Of a stretch of 43,111 nucleotides of DNA, positions 16,403 to 25,098 are shown piece after piece. This DNA comes from a virus. Below the pieces are notes generated by a model. The model did no database searches and was not told the DNA's origin. It worked only from the letters and a program-made list of their open reading frames with translations. The position numbers and the translations under genes were made by a program. Each line of letters opens with the position of its first letter. Position 1 is the first letter of the stretch. The stretch covers positions 1 to 43,111 of the IMG/VR virus record IMGVR_UViG_3300035228_000112; one strand, 5' to 3'.

Positions 16403-19400
16403 TTAATCTTCGGTATGATAAAATTCAAACTCAAATGTATTTCCATCATCGTCAGTAATAGGTACTACATTAGCACTTTTTTCTCTATAAAAACCTTCAC
16501 CATCTTTTACAAAGATTTTTTTACCGCTAGCTATAGCGGAATCTATTCCTGCATGAAAAGACGACGCTCCAGGTGCAGGTGGTGTTCTATTTCCATAAGG
16601 AGATGTAACTTCAAACGATGTTAAAGGTACTGCATTCTCAGCATTATCACCAATGTAAACTTTACTAAGAAGATCAGGACGACTCATTGGGTCAATACGT
16701 TGTCCTTTATTAGGACCAGATTTTACTAGAATACGTGTGTCAAGATGATCACCTGTTGATGGTAATGTGTCACGCTGATATGGGATCACTGAACCAGCTG
16801 GCATCATTCCTTGTCTAATTAATTCAGGACGCTGTAGCAACCTAGGGTCACCACTATACTTATACAGAGCTTTAGTAACCTTTCTCATATGGTTTACAGT
16901 TTCTGCAGGTAAATCCCGGATACCTTGTACATACTCTTGCATTCTACCAGGACCAGCATTATAAGCACCAGCAGCTAGAATAGGATCACCAAATTGATCT
17001 AGTAGGTCTTTCATGTAAGCAGCCATACCTTTGATGCTTGAATCAGGATCATTAACATCTACACCGTATTCACGTGCAGTATCTGGAGTAAATTGTGCCA
17101 TACCTTGAGCACCAGCAGAACTGGTTTTGTTAGTCTGCCAATGGGCTTCTGTCTCCAAATTTGCTGCAATAAGAGCTGGTGGTACACCATAAGTTTTAGA
17201 GTGTGTGTCAACCATATCTCTGTATTCAGCTGGTGCTACATGTCGGTTCCATTCGTTACCTAGTTTGTTACCTTCGTAACCATGAACACGTGTAGTTACA
17301 TTAGCATTAAGATAACGTTGTAATAGTTTTTGAGCAGAAGGTGAATACTCCCCCACTCGTGCTAAAGATTCTGGTGGTTCAATAGGATCCATTCCAGCAA
17401 GAACTAATTGCTTATTTAATAGTGATAAAACACCACCAGACAATCCTTTAGAAGCAAGAAATAGTTTTACGTTTGGTACATACCCAGGCTTATTAATATT
17501 TTTAATTTCTGTTTCAAGCTCAGTTTGAGTTAAAACACCATATTTTTTGTTAATAATTTCCTGTTGGCGACCATCGTTTAAAGCGTCTTGTACTTGCTGT
17601 GCTTGTTCTTTTGTTGCTTCAGATCCAGTTAAATTTTCATCTTTACCTAAGTTTGGAAAGTTATACAAACCAGTAAGAGCATCATATTTTCTATAATATT
17701 TACCTTCTGGGTTTTTGCTATCTGTTGCAATTTTCTTTTCAATGTCTACAGCAGCGTCATCAGAAGCTTGTTCAATCCCGACAGCAGCAGCATTTTTTTT
17801 AACTAATGCATCAAACTCACGTGTAAGAACTCGTGCGGCTTTAGTACTACTAGCTGAATCTTTAGGAAACGGTGCAGTAGCAGATGGTTTTTTAACGTAA
17901 TTAGCAACAGTTTTACGTTGAGCTTTATAAGGCTCATTCTTTAACAACGGGTTTTGTTCGTCTAAAGATTTTTGTAATTGATTACCAAGTACAGAGTCAT
18001 AACTAAATACTTCAGTAACAAAAGATTGAGTCAAAATACCACGAGCTTGTAAATCTTTAGCTTGTGTTTTTAACTGTTGAATATAAGGAGCGTTAAGAGG
18101 ATCTAAAGCAGCCTTTGCTTTTGTAAGCCATTCAGGATTACCTTGTTGATTATCTTTAAAAGATTCTTCAGCAGCAGCTAAAGTTTCAGGTGTTGGATTG
18201 TTTTGATATTCCTGCCACCATTCCGATGATTCTGCTTGATAATCATTACGTTCAGTTGTACGCTGGTTAGTATTCCAAGAACGACGGGCAGCTTCACGAG
18301 CGTTTAAGGTGGCAATAGTGTTAAATTCGTGATCTTCTTTGTAGGTACCATTAAAACCTTTTCTAATAACTACACCATTTTTATCTTTTGTAAAATTAAC
18401 GTCTAAGTTTAAAAAATCGTTTTCATCTACTACAAATGTACCATCAGTGTTTTGTATTAGTGCTAACGCGTTTAAACGCTTATGAGCTTCAGCAGGACCG
18501 TAAATATTATTAACAGTGTTAAAATAAGCAGCACCATACTCAGCAAAATTACCAAAAGCTTTATTTTTAGCAAGTCTTATTGTATCATCATTAAAATCTT
18601 TTGTTGCGTTGTTTGTGGCAACAGTCAGACTTGATTGATTGATTTCATTAATTTTTACGTAAGCCTCTTTTAAAAACCCTGGATTTAAACCAAGTAAATT
18701 TTTACTTTCTAAAAATGCATAAGCTGCTTCAGATTGAATTCCGGCTAAAACTCCCGGATTTCTTTGGGCTTCTGCATAAGTTACTTGCTGACCATTTATT
18801 TCTAAAGTTTTGTTAGGGTCATTTATAAAATCATTAAGAAAAGGCTGGTAGTCTGTGATAGTTGATTGTGTAACACTAACACGCATAGCAGCAACACTTT
18901 GTTTTGCTGTTTGGTTCCTTATTCGTGCTATTTCGTGTTCATATCCTCCTATTTTTTCTAATGCATTAATACGAGCTTCTTGATAATTAAGTGCAGTTTC
19001 TACTTCATTCTCACCTTGTTTGTATTCAATATCAGACTGTTTTATTATACCTGCTGTAGCTCTATCCCTTTCCACTTCGATTGCATCTGCATCTTTCTGT
19101 TTCTTCTTCCTTAACTCTTGAGCTTTCTCAGCAGCGGTTGCACTAAAACTAGCAATAGAATCAAAGATCTTTGCACCAAGTTCAGTCTCTTGCTGAATCC
19201 TATCTTGTGTAGCTTGAGCATTATATTGTTGCTGTTGACGTTGTGTATCAATGTTTGTTGATGCTATGTTAAAATCACGCTGCCTTTCCTTTTCAGATAG
19301 GGCTGCGTTTGATTCCATATCTTGAAGTATACGACGTTGGTTTTCTAAATCAGAATCCCTACGTGCTCGCATACCTTCTACAATACGATTACTTTCTGCT

Positions 19401-19486
19401 GACATCTGTTGGATGTTTGCATTGCTAACCGTAACTGCATTAAAGCCCCTGCCTCTTGCGGCAGGTGTGTATTTACGTTGTGCCAT
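16403..19486 (-). CDS. Internal virion protein with lytic transglycosylase domain, gp15 position (1027 aa)
   Basis: The N-terminal 200 residues are charged coiled coil; a long helical body follows. Residues about 765-870 form a lytic transglycosylase (SLT) domain: the catalytic Glu is probably E780 in LETEAHW, with GAQGMAQF (792-799) and AYNAGPG (841-847). The last 65 residues contain SPYGNR and FHAGIDSAIASG, which resemble the start of an M23/LytM peptidase domain, but the final HxH is missing. The protein would cut peptidoglycan during genome ejection. In T7 the transglycosylase is on gp16, so the domain has moved in gene order. It starts nine bases after its downstream partner ends and is cotranscribed with the gp14-like gene. 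Confidence 0.85.
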   Translation of the reverse strand: MAQRKYTPAARGRGFNAVTVSNANIQQMSAESNRIVEGMRARRDSDLENQRRILQDMESNAALSEKERQRDFNIASTNIDTQRQQQQYNAQATQDRIQQETELGAKIFDSIASFSATAAEKAQELRKKKQKDADAIEVERDRATAGIIKQSDIEYKQGENEVETALNYQEARINALEKIGGYEHEIARIRNQTAKQSVAAMRVSVTQSTITDYQPFLNDFINDPNKTLEINGQQVTYAEAQRNPGVLAGIQSEAAYAFLESKNLLGLNPGFLKEAYVKINEINQSSLTVATNNATKDFNDDTIRLAKNKAFGNFAEYGAAYFNTVNNIYGPAEAHKRLNALALIQNTDGTFVVDENDFLNLDVNFTKDKNGVVIRKGFNGTYKEDHEFNTIATLNAREAARRSWNTNQRTTERNDYQAESSEWWQEYQNNPTPETLAAAEESFKDNQQGNPEWLTKAKAALDPLNAPYIQQLKTQAKDLQARGILTQSFVTEVFSYDSVLGNQLQKSLDEQNPLLKNEPYKAQRKTVANYVKKPSATAPFPKDSASSTKAARVLTREFDALVKKNAAAVGIEQASDDAAVDIEKKIATDSKNPEGKYYRKYDALTGLYNFPNLGKDENLTGSEATKEQAQQVQDALNDGRQQEIINKKYGVLTQTELETEIKNINKPGYVPNVKLFLASKGLSGGVLSLLNKQLVLAGMDPIEPPESLARVGEYSPSAQKLLQRYLNANVTTRVHGYEGNKLGNEWNRHVAPAEYRDMVDTHSKTYGVPPALIAANLETEAHWQTNKTSSAGAQGMAQFTPDTAREYGVDVNDPDSSIKGMAAYMKDLLDQFGDPILAAGAYNAGPGRMQEYVQGIRDLPAETVNHMRKVTKALYKYSGDPRLLQRPELIRQGMMPAGSVIPYQRDTLPSTGDHLDTRILVKSGPNKGQRIDPMSRPDLLSKVYIGDNAENAVPLTSFEVTSPYGNRTPPAPGASSFHAGIDSAIASGKKIFVKDGEGFYREKSANVVPITDDDGNTFEFEFYHTED

Positions 19487-19488
19487 GA

Positions 19489-20313
19489 TTAACCAAATAA
19501 ATCAAATTGAGCTGCTGTACTAGCTGCACTGGAGATACCACCAATAAGTGGTAGCATCGGATTAGTATATTGAGCAGGTGCTACAGCACCAGGAATGACT
19601 TCAGCAGGTGCAACAAAAGTTTTGTCTGGTCCCATAACAGGTTTAATTAGATCAGGTAAAGCTTGAGGTTTAATCATTAAATTAGCTGCAGCTTGTAGAT
19701 CTGCTCCATATTTCTGAAGATTAGATTCTTGCATACCACGTTGAAACTCACGTTCACCACTAACCAAACTAGCAGACATAATAGCTGCATTTCTACCTTG
19801 TTCAGCAAGTGTAGATTGCATAGCTTTTACTCGTGAATTACCAGCTTGTCCTAATGAAGCACGTCCTGTGTTCTGCAAGTTTTCGATCATTGAAGCTTGA
19901 CCTTCAAAAGCTGTAGATGCTAACAGCTCATTAAAAGATGCTTGTTGTGACTCATACGCTCTTTGAGCACCAATTGTATTAAAAGCTAGCTGGTTAGAAT
20001 AATTATCAACAGAAGCCGCGTATTTTTTAGTTTCGTGTAGATACCTATAATCTTGAATCTCAGTATCATATTTCCACTGTTTTAATGCTGTTTCATATTG
20101 AAACTGCTTGGCAGCAAAGTAATCTTGTTTTGATGCTTCAAAAGCTGTTTGATTATATTCGTTGGTAATATCAGCTTGTTGGTTTGCCAACTTCTGGGCT
20201 TTTTTCTGAGATTTTTTTGCAGACTTATTTTGCTTGTCAGCTTGAGATGCGCCAAATATGCCACCTGCAATAGAAGATACTGCACTAATTGCGGCAAATA
20301 CTGGAAAAGCCAT
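19489..20313 (-). CDS. Internal virion protein, gp14-like (274 aa)
   Basis: The N-terminus has a hydrophobic, Gly/Ala/Ser-rich segment (FAAISAVSSIAGGIFGASQA) and then a Lys-rich coiled coil (NKSAKKSQKKAQKLANQQAD) with Tyr/Gln-rich helices. The C-terminus is Pro/Ala-rich. Length and layout resemble gp14-type core proteins of T7-like phages, which insert into the outer membrane during ejection. It is directly upstream of the transglycosylase-bearing core protein, two bases apart, as in the T7 order 14-15-16. Confidence 0.8.
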   Translation of the reverse strand: MAFPVFAAISAVSSIAGGIFGASQADKQNKSAKKSQKKAQKLANQQADITNEYNQTAFEASKQDYFAAKQFQYETALKQWKYDTEIQDYRYLHETKKYAASVDNYSNQLAFNTIGAQRAYESQQASFNELLASTAFEGQASMIENLQNTGRASLGQAGNSRVKAMQSTLAEQGRNAAIMSASLVSGEREFQRGMQESNLQKYGADLQAAANLMIKPQALPDLIKPVMGPDKTFVAPAEVIPGAVAPAQYTNPMLPLIGGISSAASTAAQFDLFG

Positions 20314-20315
20314 GC

Positions 20316-22841
20316 TTAAGACCTCCTATAGAAACGTGGGGAATAGTTGCCTTCCCACATCATTGACACCAACGATACAGGGTATGGTAAATTACTTGTC
20401 ACTTTTAATTCAAAATTAGTATTACGTTGATGGATGGGTATAGTAAACACACGTTCAGATACTACAGGGTTGGTATCACCAGAGTAATAATCAGCTTCAG
20501 CTGTGTGTTGAACATCTTTCCACTGGTTAGATCCAGTAGATTTCAGTTTAAATGTAATAGCACCAGTACGACCAATAGAGAATTTAACTCTAGAGATTGT
20601 TAAAGGTGCTGTATAATCAGTAGTTTTCTCATCACGTCTAAAGTAAAATTTAGGTAATACTACTTCAAGGTCATAATTATAACCTACTACAATACCATCT
20701 GCATAACCAGAGAAGTCACCCTTTACTTCAAAGTAACGGTAACCTGTACCAATCTCTGTACGTTCAGTAGCAGTAGCATAGTACCCTTGATCTGAATCTA
20801 GTACTGCTGTAGTGCCTACATCTGCTGTAGGAACAGTAAGAAGCATAGCAGCTTCTTTATCTGCAATAGGTGTGTAAGGTACGTAAATTTTAGTGATGTC
20901 GTTTGTCGTGTCATACACAACAGCATCAACGCTCACAGCGGGCTTTACGGGCCTCGTAGCCATGTCTAGGCATGGATTACCAGTAATGCTAGTTGCAGCT
21001 GCTACAACGTCTCCTGTGGGTATCTCATCAAGCACTGTACTTCCAATAGTATATTCATCTTCACGTTGCAATACAGAAAGAACACTATCGTTAATTATTT
21101 TTGTTGCTTGTATAGTACCAGGTAAAAGCCATTTAGTCCAAGCTTGAAACAAGTCTTCCTTACCATTATTATAATATCTATAAAGATACAAATAAGATGT
21201 ATCTCTATCAACTAACATAATAACAGAGTTCTGTGGACTAACTGTTAAGTCATCTACAGTACTAGGAATCCATTGTAAAACAGCTTTGCTAATGTCAATA
21301 ACAATAGGACTTTGTTCTACATCACGTAGTTGTATACTAAATAGTTTAGAATAATCAGCAACACGACTAACAAATGCATATGATGTACCAACGTCAACTG
21401 GTTGTACATCAGTAGCCATTTCATAGTTAGACAAAGATCTAATCAAAGCAGAACTTGGTGTCAAAATTGTACCGTCTGCTGAGAACACTTGAAACTGTTG
21501 ACGTTCACTGAGTAACAGTAAACCTTGTTGGGTAGGTTGTACTTCAAATAATTTTACAGGTTTAACACTTGATACATTTAAATCAATAGGATCTGAATCA
21601 ATCTGTGTTAAAGCTGATTTAACAAAGAAGTTATAGGTGTCATTAGCAACACCAAAGATTACGTTATCTTCTGATAAGACACCAAACCTATTACTATAAA
21701 AGAAAGATGATTGAATTGTTTTACCAATAAAAGATGGTACAGGACTTGTTTCGTCATCACCTGCTTTTCTATCATTGTAAGTAACAGGCCCAAAAGTAAA
21801 AGCAGTTGCTGCAGTAAGAGCCAACTGATGTGGCATTGTTGCTGCATCTAACCCTGGTGATACATCACGTGCTAATGATTCTTTCCAATAACCTTCACCT
21901 TTAATACCGTTGTAAGCTACAAATTCAACATAATAATCATCTTCTGGACCATCACTATTTAAGATTTTAACGTGATCACCTTGTCTTGATTGCAAAGGTA
22001 ATTTAGATACATCTGTTACTTCATCTTGAAATACTTCAAGAGCACTATTGTTAGGACCACCTTTTGCTTCTATTGTAAAAGTTTGGAAAGTACCAGTAGG
22101 TACTGATCCATTAGTAACAATAGTGTTTCCTGTGGTATTTCTTCTAATAACAATACTATTATTATAACTTTCAAGATACCATGTACCGCTAAAGTTAGCA
22201 TTACTGGCAGCTTGTTGAGTTGTAATTAAATTTTTAACAGCACCAAACAAATCATGTGTAGCGTGAGTACCTGTTAAAAATGTACTAAAAATAGCATTAC
22301 TTTGAGCAGTAGCAGTTGCTACTAAACCTTGTATAGTTACTTCATAAACATAAGTATTGACAAGTGTTAGTAATTTAAGAGTAGCAGTAGACTTAGCAAC
22401 AAACGTACCCGATGCTTGCATAGCAGTGGTAACTGTTTTGTTTGTAATAATTGTAGTATCTTGAATGCTACGGAAATGATAATCGTTTTGGCTAGTACCA
22501 GTTAAATATGCAGTAGCATTATTAGTTACAGTACAGAACGTACCTTCAGCTGCAGTCCATACAAAAATATCTGTACCTTTAATACAACCAACATATGAGC
22601 CAGCTGCATCACGTTCAATAAAGAACCAAGATGCACCAGCTAATTCAGTTTTATTAAAATTAGTACCATTAGCTTTTTTAAGATTATTAATATGTTTCAT
22701 ACCAGGTCTTTTAAGTAGACCATAAGTAGGATCAGGATAACCGTTGATGCATTCAGTTACTTGGCTGTTTAATTTTTTATCGTCATTTTGACGGGATACA
22801 CCACCAAGGAAATTTGGTGTTAATTGAGTTACTGCTGGCAT
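20316..22841 (-). CDS. Tail tubular protein B (T7 gp12-like nozzle, 841 aa)
   Basis: Forms the tail nozzle below the gp11-like adaptor. The N-terminus MPAVTQLTPNFLGGVSRQND is characteristic of T7 gp12 homologues (NFLGGVSRQ..), and later blocks such as PEDDYYVEF, GYWKESLARD, FFYSNRFGVLSEDNVIFG and QQFQVFSADGTILTPSSA are typical. Length is close to T7 gp12 (794 aa). Its start codon overlaps the stop of the gp11-like gene by one base, so the two are translationally coupled. Confidence 0.92.
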   Translation of the reverse strand: MPAVTQLTPNFLGGVSRQNDDKKLNSQVTECINGYPDPTYGLLKRPGMKHINNLKKANGTNFNKTELAGASWFFIERDAAGSYVGCIKGTDIFVWTAAEGTFCTVTNNATAYLTGTSQNDYHFRSIQDTTIITNKTVTTAMQASGTFVAKSTATLKLLTLVNTYVYEVTIQGLVATATAQSNAIFSTFLTGTHATHDLFGAVKNLITTQQAASNANFSGTWYLESYNNSIVIRRNTTGNTIVTNGSVPTGTFQTFTIEAKGGPNNSALEVFQDEVTDVSKLPLQSRQGDHVKILNSDGPEDDYYVEFVAYNGIKGEGYWKESLARDVSPGLDAATMPHQLALTAATAFTFGPVTYNDRKAGDDETSPVPSFIGKTIQSSFFYSNRFGVLSEDNVIFGVANDTYNFFVKSALTQIDSDPIDLNVSSVKPVKLFEVQPTQQGLLLLSERQQFQVFSADGTILTPSSALIRSLSNYEMATDVQPVDVGTSYAFVSRVADYSKLFSIQLRDVEQSPIVIDISKAVLQWIPSTVDDLTVSPQNSVIMLVDRDTSYLYLYRYYNNGKEDLFQAWTKWLLPGTIQATKIINDSVLSVLQREDEYTIGSTVLDEIPTGDVVAAATSITGNPCLDMATRPVKPAVSVDAVVYDTTNDITKIYVPYTPIADKEAAMLLTVPTADVGTTAVLDSDQGYYATATERTEIGTGYRYFEVKGDFSGYADGIVVGYNYDLEVVLPKFYFRRDEKTTDYTAPLTISRVKFSIGRTGAITFKLKSTGSNQWKDVQHTAEADYYSGDTNPVVSERVFTIPIHQRNTNFELKVTSNLPYPVSLVSMMWEGNYSPRFYRRS

Positions 22842-23725
22842 TAGCGTTGTAAAGTATGGAAGGGCTGATAAGGTTGATAGTAATTACCACTCTTTGGTGC
22901 TCCAAAGAATGATAGATCCTCTTGGTTACACTCATACTCCATAGCCATAGCACGGGTAAATGCTTCTTTCTGTTGTAGCATTTGGTATTGATTACCATCA
23001 CCGATAATACGACTAGACACAACAGAAGCTGCACGAGCTACAATGAAAGCTTGGATAGGATCAGGAATATTAGCCCAGTCAAAGTACCAAGTAATATCAA
23101 CATAAAGTGTTTCGTCTGTCCATTTGTTAGAGTGTTTCTTTTTGTCGTAGAGTTGCCCACCACGATTAATAGAATCCCTATCAATGTTTTGTGTATAAGT
23201 TCTATTCAGATCCATTTGAAGAACATTATTAGCAATGTTTACTTCATTATTAGAATCAGGTGTGATTGGATAGTCTAATTCTTTATTGAAGGACCAGCCT
23301 TCTGATTGTACTTCACGTGAGACTTCCCTCAGGGTGTTGAGTGCAATTGCAACGTCCGGGTTGGTTTGATTTTCAACTCTACTTGTAACGCTGGATTGAG
23401 TTAAAGCCTGATTAGATATAGTCTGTGAGATGTTCACAGTGTATTCATACGTAACAGGAGATGTAGCAGGAGAAGCTTCGACACCAGCAACAGCAATAGA
23501 TGTACCAGTAGTCACACCAGTACCGCCGATATAAGTTCCGACAGGAATATTAGCAGTAGTAGTGGTTAGCGTTGTGCCAGCAATAGAACCAGTGAACCTT
23601 GCGGTTTCATTAATTACAAGAGTTTCTTCGGTTGTCAGTGTAGTAACAGGAGCCTGACCAACTGACGCCAGGATCTGATTAACAGCTTGTAGCTCAGTGT
23701 TGGAGCCAGTAGTAGGAAAAGGCAT
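22841..23725 (-). CDS. Tail tubular protein A (T7 gp11-like adaptor, 294 aa)
   Basis: Ring adaptor between portal and nozzle. Blocks typical of gp11: ELQAVNQILASVGQAPV at the start, VAIALNTLREVSREVQSEGW, LYDKKKHSNKWTDE, YFDWANIPDPIQAFIVARAA and ending in QPYQPFHTLQR. It is about 100 residues longer than T7 gp11 (196 aa). The extra sequence is a Thr/Val/Gly-rich beta-type insert near 45-115 (TGSIAGTTLTTTTANIPVG and following). The ATG is preceded by CAAACT. It is the first gene after the terminator that follows the capsid gene. Confidence 0.9.
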   Translation of the reverse strand: MPFPTTGSNTELQAVNQILASVGQAPVTTLTTEETLVINETARFTGSIAGTTLTTTTANIPVGTYIGGTGVTTGTSIAVAGVEASPATSPVTYEYTVNISQTISNQALTQSSVTSRVENQTNPDVAIALNTLREVSREVQSEGWSFNKELDYPITPDSNNEVNIANNVLQMDLNRTYTQNIDRDSINRGGQLYDKKKHSNKWTDETLYVDITWYFDWANIPDPIQAFIVARAASVVSSRIIGDGNQYQMLQQKEAFTRAMAMEYECNQEDLSFFGAPKSGNYYQPYQPFHTLQR

Positions 23726-23760
23726 AGTTTGATAATGAGTATTATTCTCAATAAAGAATT

Positions 23761-23788
23761 AAAAAAAAGGAGCCTCCGAAGAGACTCC
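23761..23788 (-). terminator. Strong rho-independent terminator after the major capsid gene
   Basis: On the minus strand GGAGTCTC-TTCG-GAGGCTCC is followed by eight T. The stem contains one G-U pair that only works in RNA read from the minus strand, so the orientation is fixed. The UUCG tetraloop adds stability. It sits where T7 has Tphi after gene 10 and would let capsid mRNA exceed tail mRNA. Confidence 0.9.
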
Positions 23789-23802
23789 CAATATAATATA
23801 AA

Positions 23803-24939
23803 TTAGAATGCGGCAGGCTTGGTAGCAGTACCGGCAAACAGTTCAACAGCAGCAGCTGGATTCAGGTAGTCGGCACCCATAGCCAAACGGCCAAGGATCA
23901 CGTCACCCTGATAGATAACAGAAACGTCACCACTGGTTACTTGAACCTGAGGAGCAATCGCTTCGACACAACCAGCAGCTTCACGCTGGAAGATCAAACC
24001 ACAGCTATTAGCAAATTCGGTTTCTTCACCGTACTCGTTGTTGATACCGGTGACATCAGCAGCAGCATCTTCAACAGCTTCAGATACGAACGAACCGGTG
24101 TTACCAGGATCGGTAACGCCAGGGTTAGTAGCAGAACCAGTACCGTACTTAGTACCATACTGAGAGAAGAAAGGAATATTCATGGACTTGTAGATCTTGA
24201 TACCTGCGATCTCCACGATTCCGTCGCCACCTTGCAGTGCGGAACCTTGAACGTCGCGGTTGATCAGACCATTAGAACCAACGGCTTGGATCAGTGCATA
24301 GTACTGACGGGGGTTAAGAACGCCCACACGTCCATCCTGACTGACACCCTTTTCGTCCATTGCAGCGGCTGCATCATAGAATGCATTTACCAAAGCAGTA
24401 GAAGAATAAGCATCAGATGCAGCTGTAGTAGTACCAACACGAACCTGAGTACCACCAGGCTCAACATAGCCACTAGCAGTAATAGGTGATGCTGCACGTG
24501 CGCCACGAGTGACGGCACGGAAGATCAAGCGGTCATACTTTTCGGCAAGAGCATAGCCGATTTTACGGCTAATCTCAGAGCGCAGATCGTAATGAGAAAG
24601 AGTCTCATCAAGGTCATAAACGAACGCTGAACTGATCAGCAAGTCATCAACCGTGATGGTCTTCTCAGCCACAGGAGGCGCATTGTTGCTATCACCGAGG
24701 ATGCTATTCCCAGGAGTATGGAACTCACTTTTGGTGCGCCCGGTGTAGATGAACTGCAAAGATTTGCCGTTCTTAAGTGTACGCTTCATCACAAGATCGC
24801 GAGCGATCGTATTGCGTTGGAAGCCTTTGAACATTTCTCCACTGAACAGTTTCAGATAGAGAGCGCGGGTATCACCCGCCAGGTTAGCCTGACCCAGCTG
24901 AGTTAGCTGAGTGGGGTTAACAGAAGATTGAAAAGCCAT
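23803..24939 (-). CDS. Major capsid protein (T7 gp10-like, 378 aa)
   Basis: HK97-fold shell protein. The sequence follows T7-like and cyanopodovirus capsid proteins: LYLKLFSGEMFKGFQRNTIA at 28-47, KNGKSLQFIYTGRTK, HTPGNSILG, TVDDLLISSAFVYDLDE, KYDRLIFRAV and NPRQYYALIQAVGSNGLINR. About 376 residues would be usual, which agrees. It lies after psbA and before the strong terminator. The leader is unusual: no Shine-Dalgarno is visible, and a hairpin plus a run of seven T ends one base before AAATG. Confidence 0.95.
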   Translation of the reverse strand: MAFQSSVNPTQLTQLGQANLAGDTRALYLKLFSGEMFKGFQRNTIARDLVMKRTLKNGKSLQFIYTGRTKSEFHTPGNSILGDSNNAPPVAEKTITVDDLLISSAFVYDLDETLSHYDLRSEISRKIGYALAEKYDRLIFRAVTRGARAASPITASGYVEPGGTQVRVGTTTAASDAYSSTALVNAFYDAAAAMDEKGVSQDGRVGVLNPRQYYALIQAVGSNGLINRDVQGSALQGGDGIVEIAGIKIYKSMNIPFFSQYGTKYGTGSATNPGVTDPGNTGSFVSEAVEDAAADVTGINNEYGEETEFANSCGLIFQREAAGCVEAIAPQVQVTSGDVSVIYQGDVILGRLAMGADYLNPAAAVELFAGTATKPAAF

Positions 24940-24941
24940 TT

Positions 24942-24970
24942 AAAAAAAGAGAGTAATAATATAGACTCTC
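24942..24970 (-). terminator. Hairpin with T7 tract directly before the capsid start codon
   Basis: On the minus strand GAGAGT (24970-24965) pairs with ACTCTC (24954-24949) around a 10-base AT loop, followed by TTTTTTT and then AAATG of the capsid gene. It has intrinsic-terminator form. It may end psbA transcripts or act as a translation-control hairpin for capsid mRNA. A perfect 16-base palindrome, CTCAAAGATCTTTGAG (24968-24983), overlaps its 5' arm and offers an alternative fold. Confidence 0.6.
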
Positions 24971-24983
24971 AAAGATCTTTGAG

Positions 24984-25062
24984 TTATTTAATTTGTATTG
25001 TGGTCTATCCCACCGTCTAGACGGCAAAGGGTATCCTCGTAAGGGCCAATGCCAATAGTGAT
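24984..25062 (-). promoter_or_regulatory. Psb-capsid intergenic leader with promoter-like site and dyad
   Basis: Contains the perfect palindrome CCGTCTAGACGG (25013-25024) and, on the minus strand, ATTGGCCCTTACGAGG (about 25049-25034). This matches the promoter candidate at 2102-2081 (ATCGGACCCTTATAGGG) apart from one missing base and a few changes. A phage promoter for the capsid gene is expected here. Weak individually, stronger by position. Confidence 0.35.
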
Positions 25063-25081
25063 GAGGGGAATTGCACCCCTC
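25063..25081 (-). ncRNA. RNA hairpin A (downstream of psbA), paired with hairpin B
   Basis: On the minus strand GAGGGG-TGCAATT-CCCCTC: a perfect 6-bp stem and 7-base loop, starting 17 bases after the psbA stop. Hairpin B at 26253-26271 has the identical loop and a different but equally perfect stem, so pairing is conserved and sequence is not. Either a 3' element of the upstream gene or a 5' element of the downstream gene; may relate to the PhotoRC motifs described near psbA. Confidence 0.65.
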
Positions 25082-25098
25082 TTTAAGATCTATCTCAC

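Noticed and set aside
23941-24489. 182-residue plus-strand ORF opposite the capsid gene
   Set aside because: Antisense shadow of a strongly conserved capsid gene; composition is that of reversed codons and there is no ribosome site.
25063-25081. tRNA T-arm resemblance of the psbA hairpins
   Set aside because: No acceptor, D-arm or anticodon arm can be built around either copy, and the T-loop position 55 is G; kept only as a hairpin.
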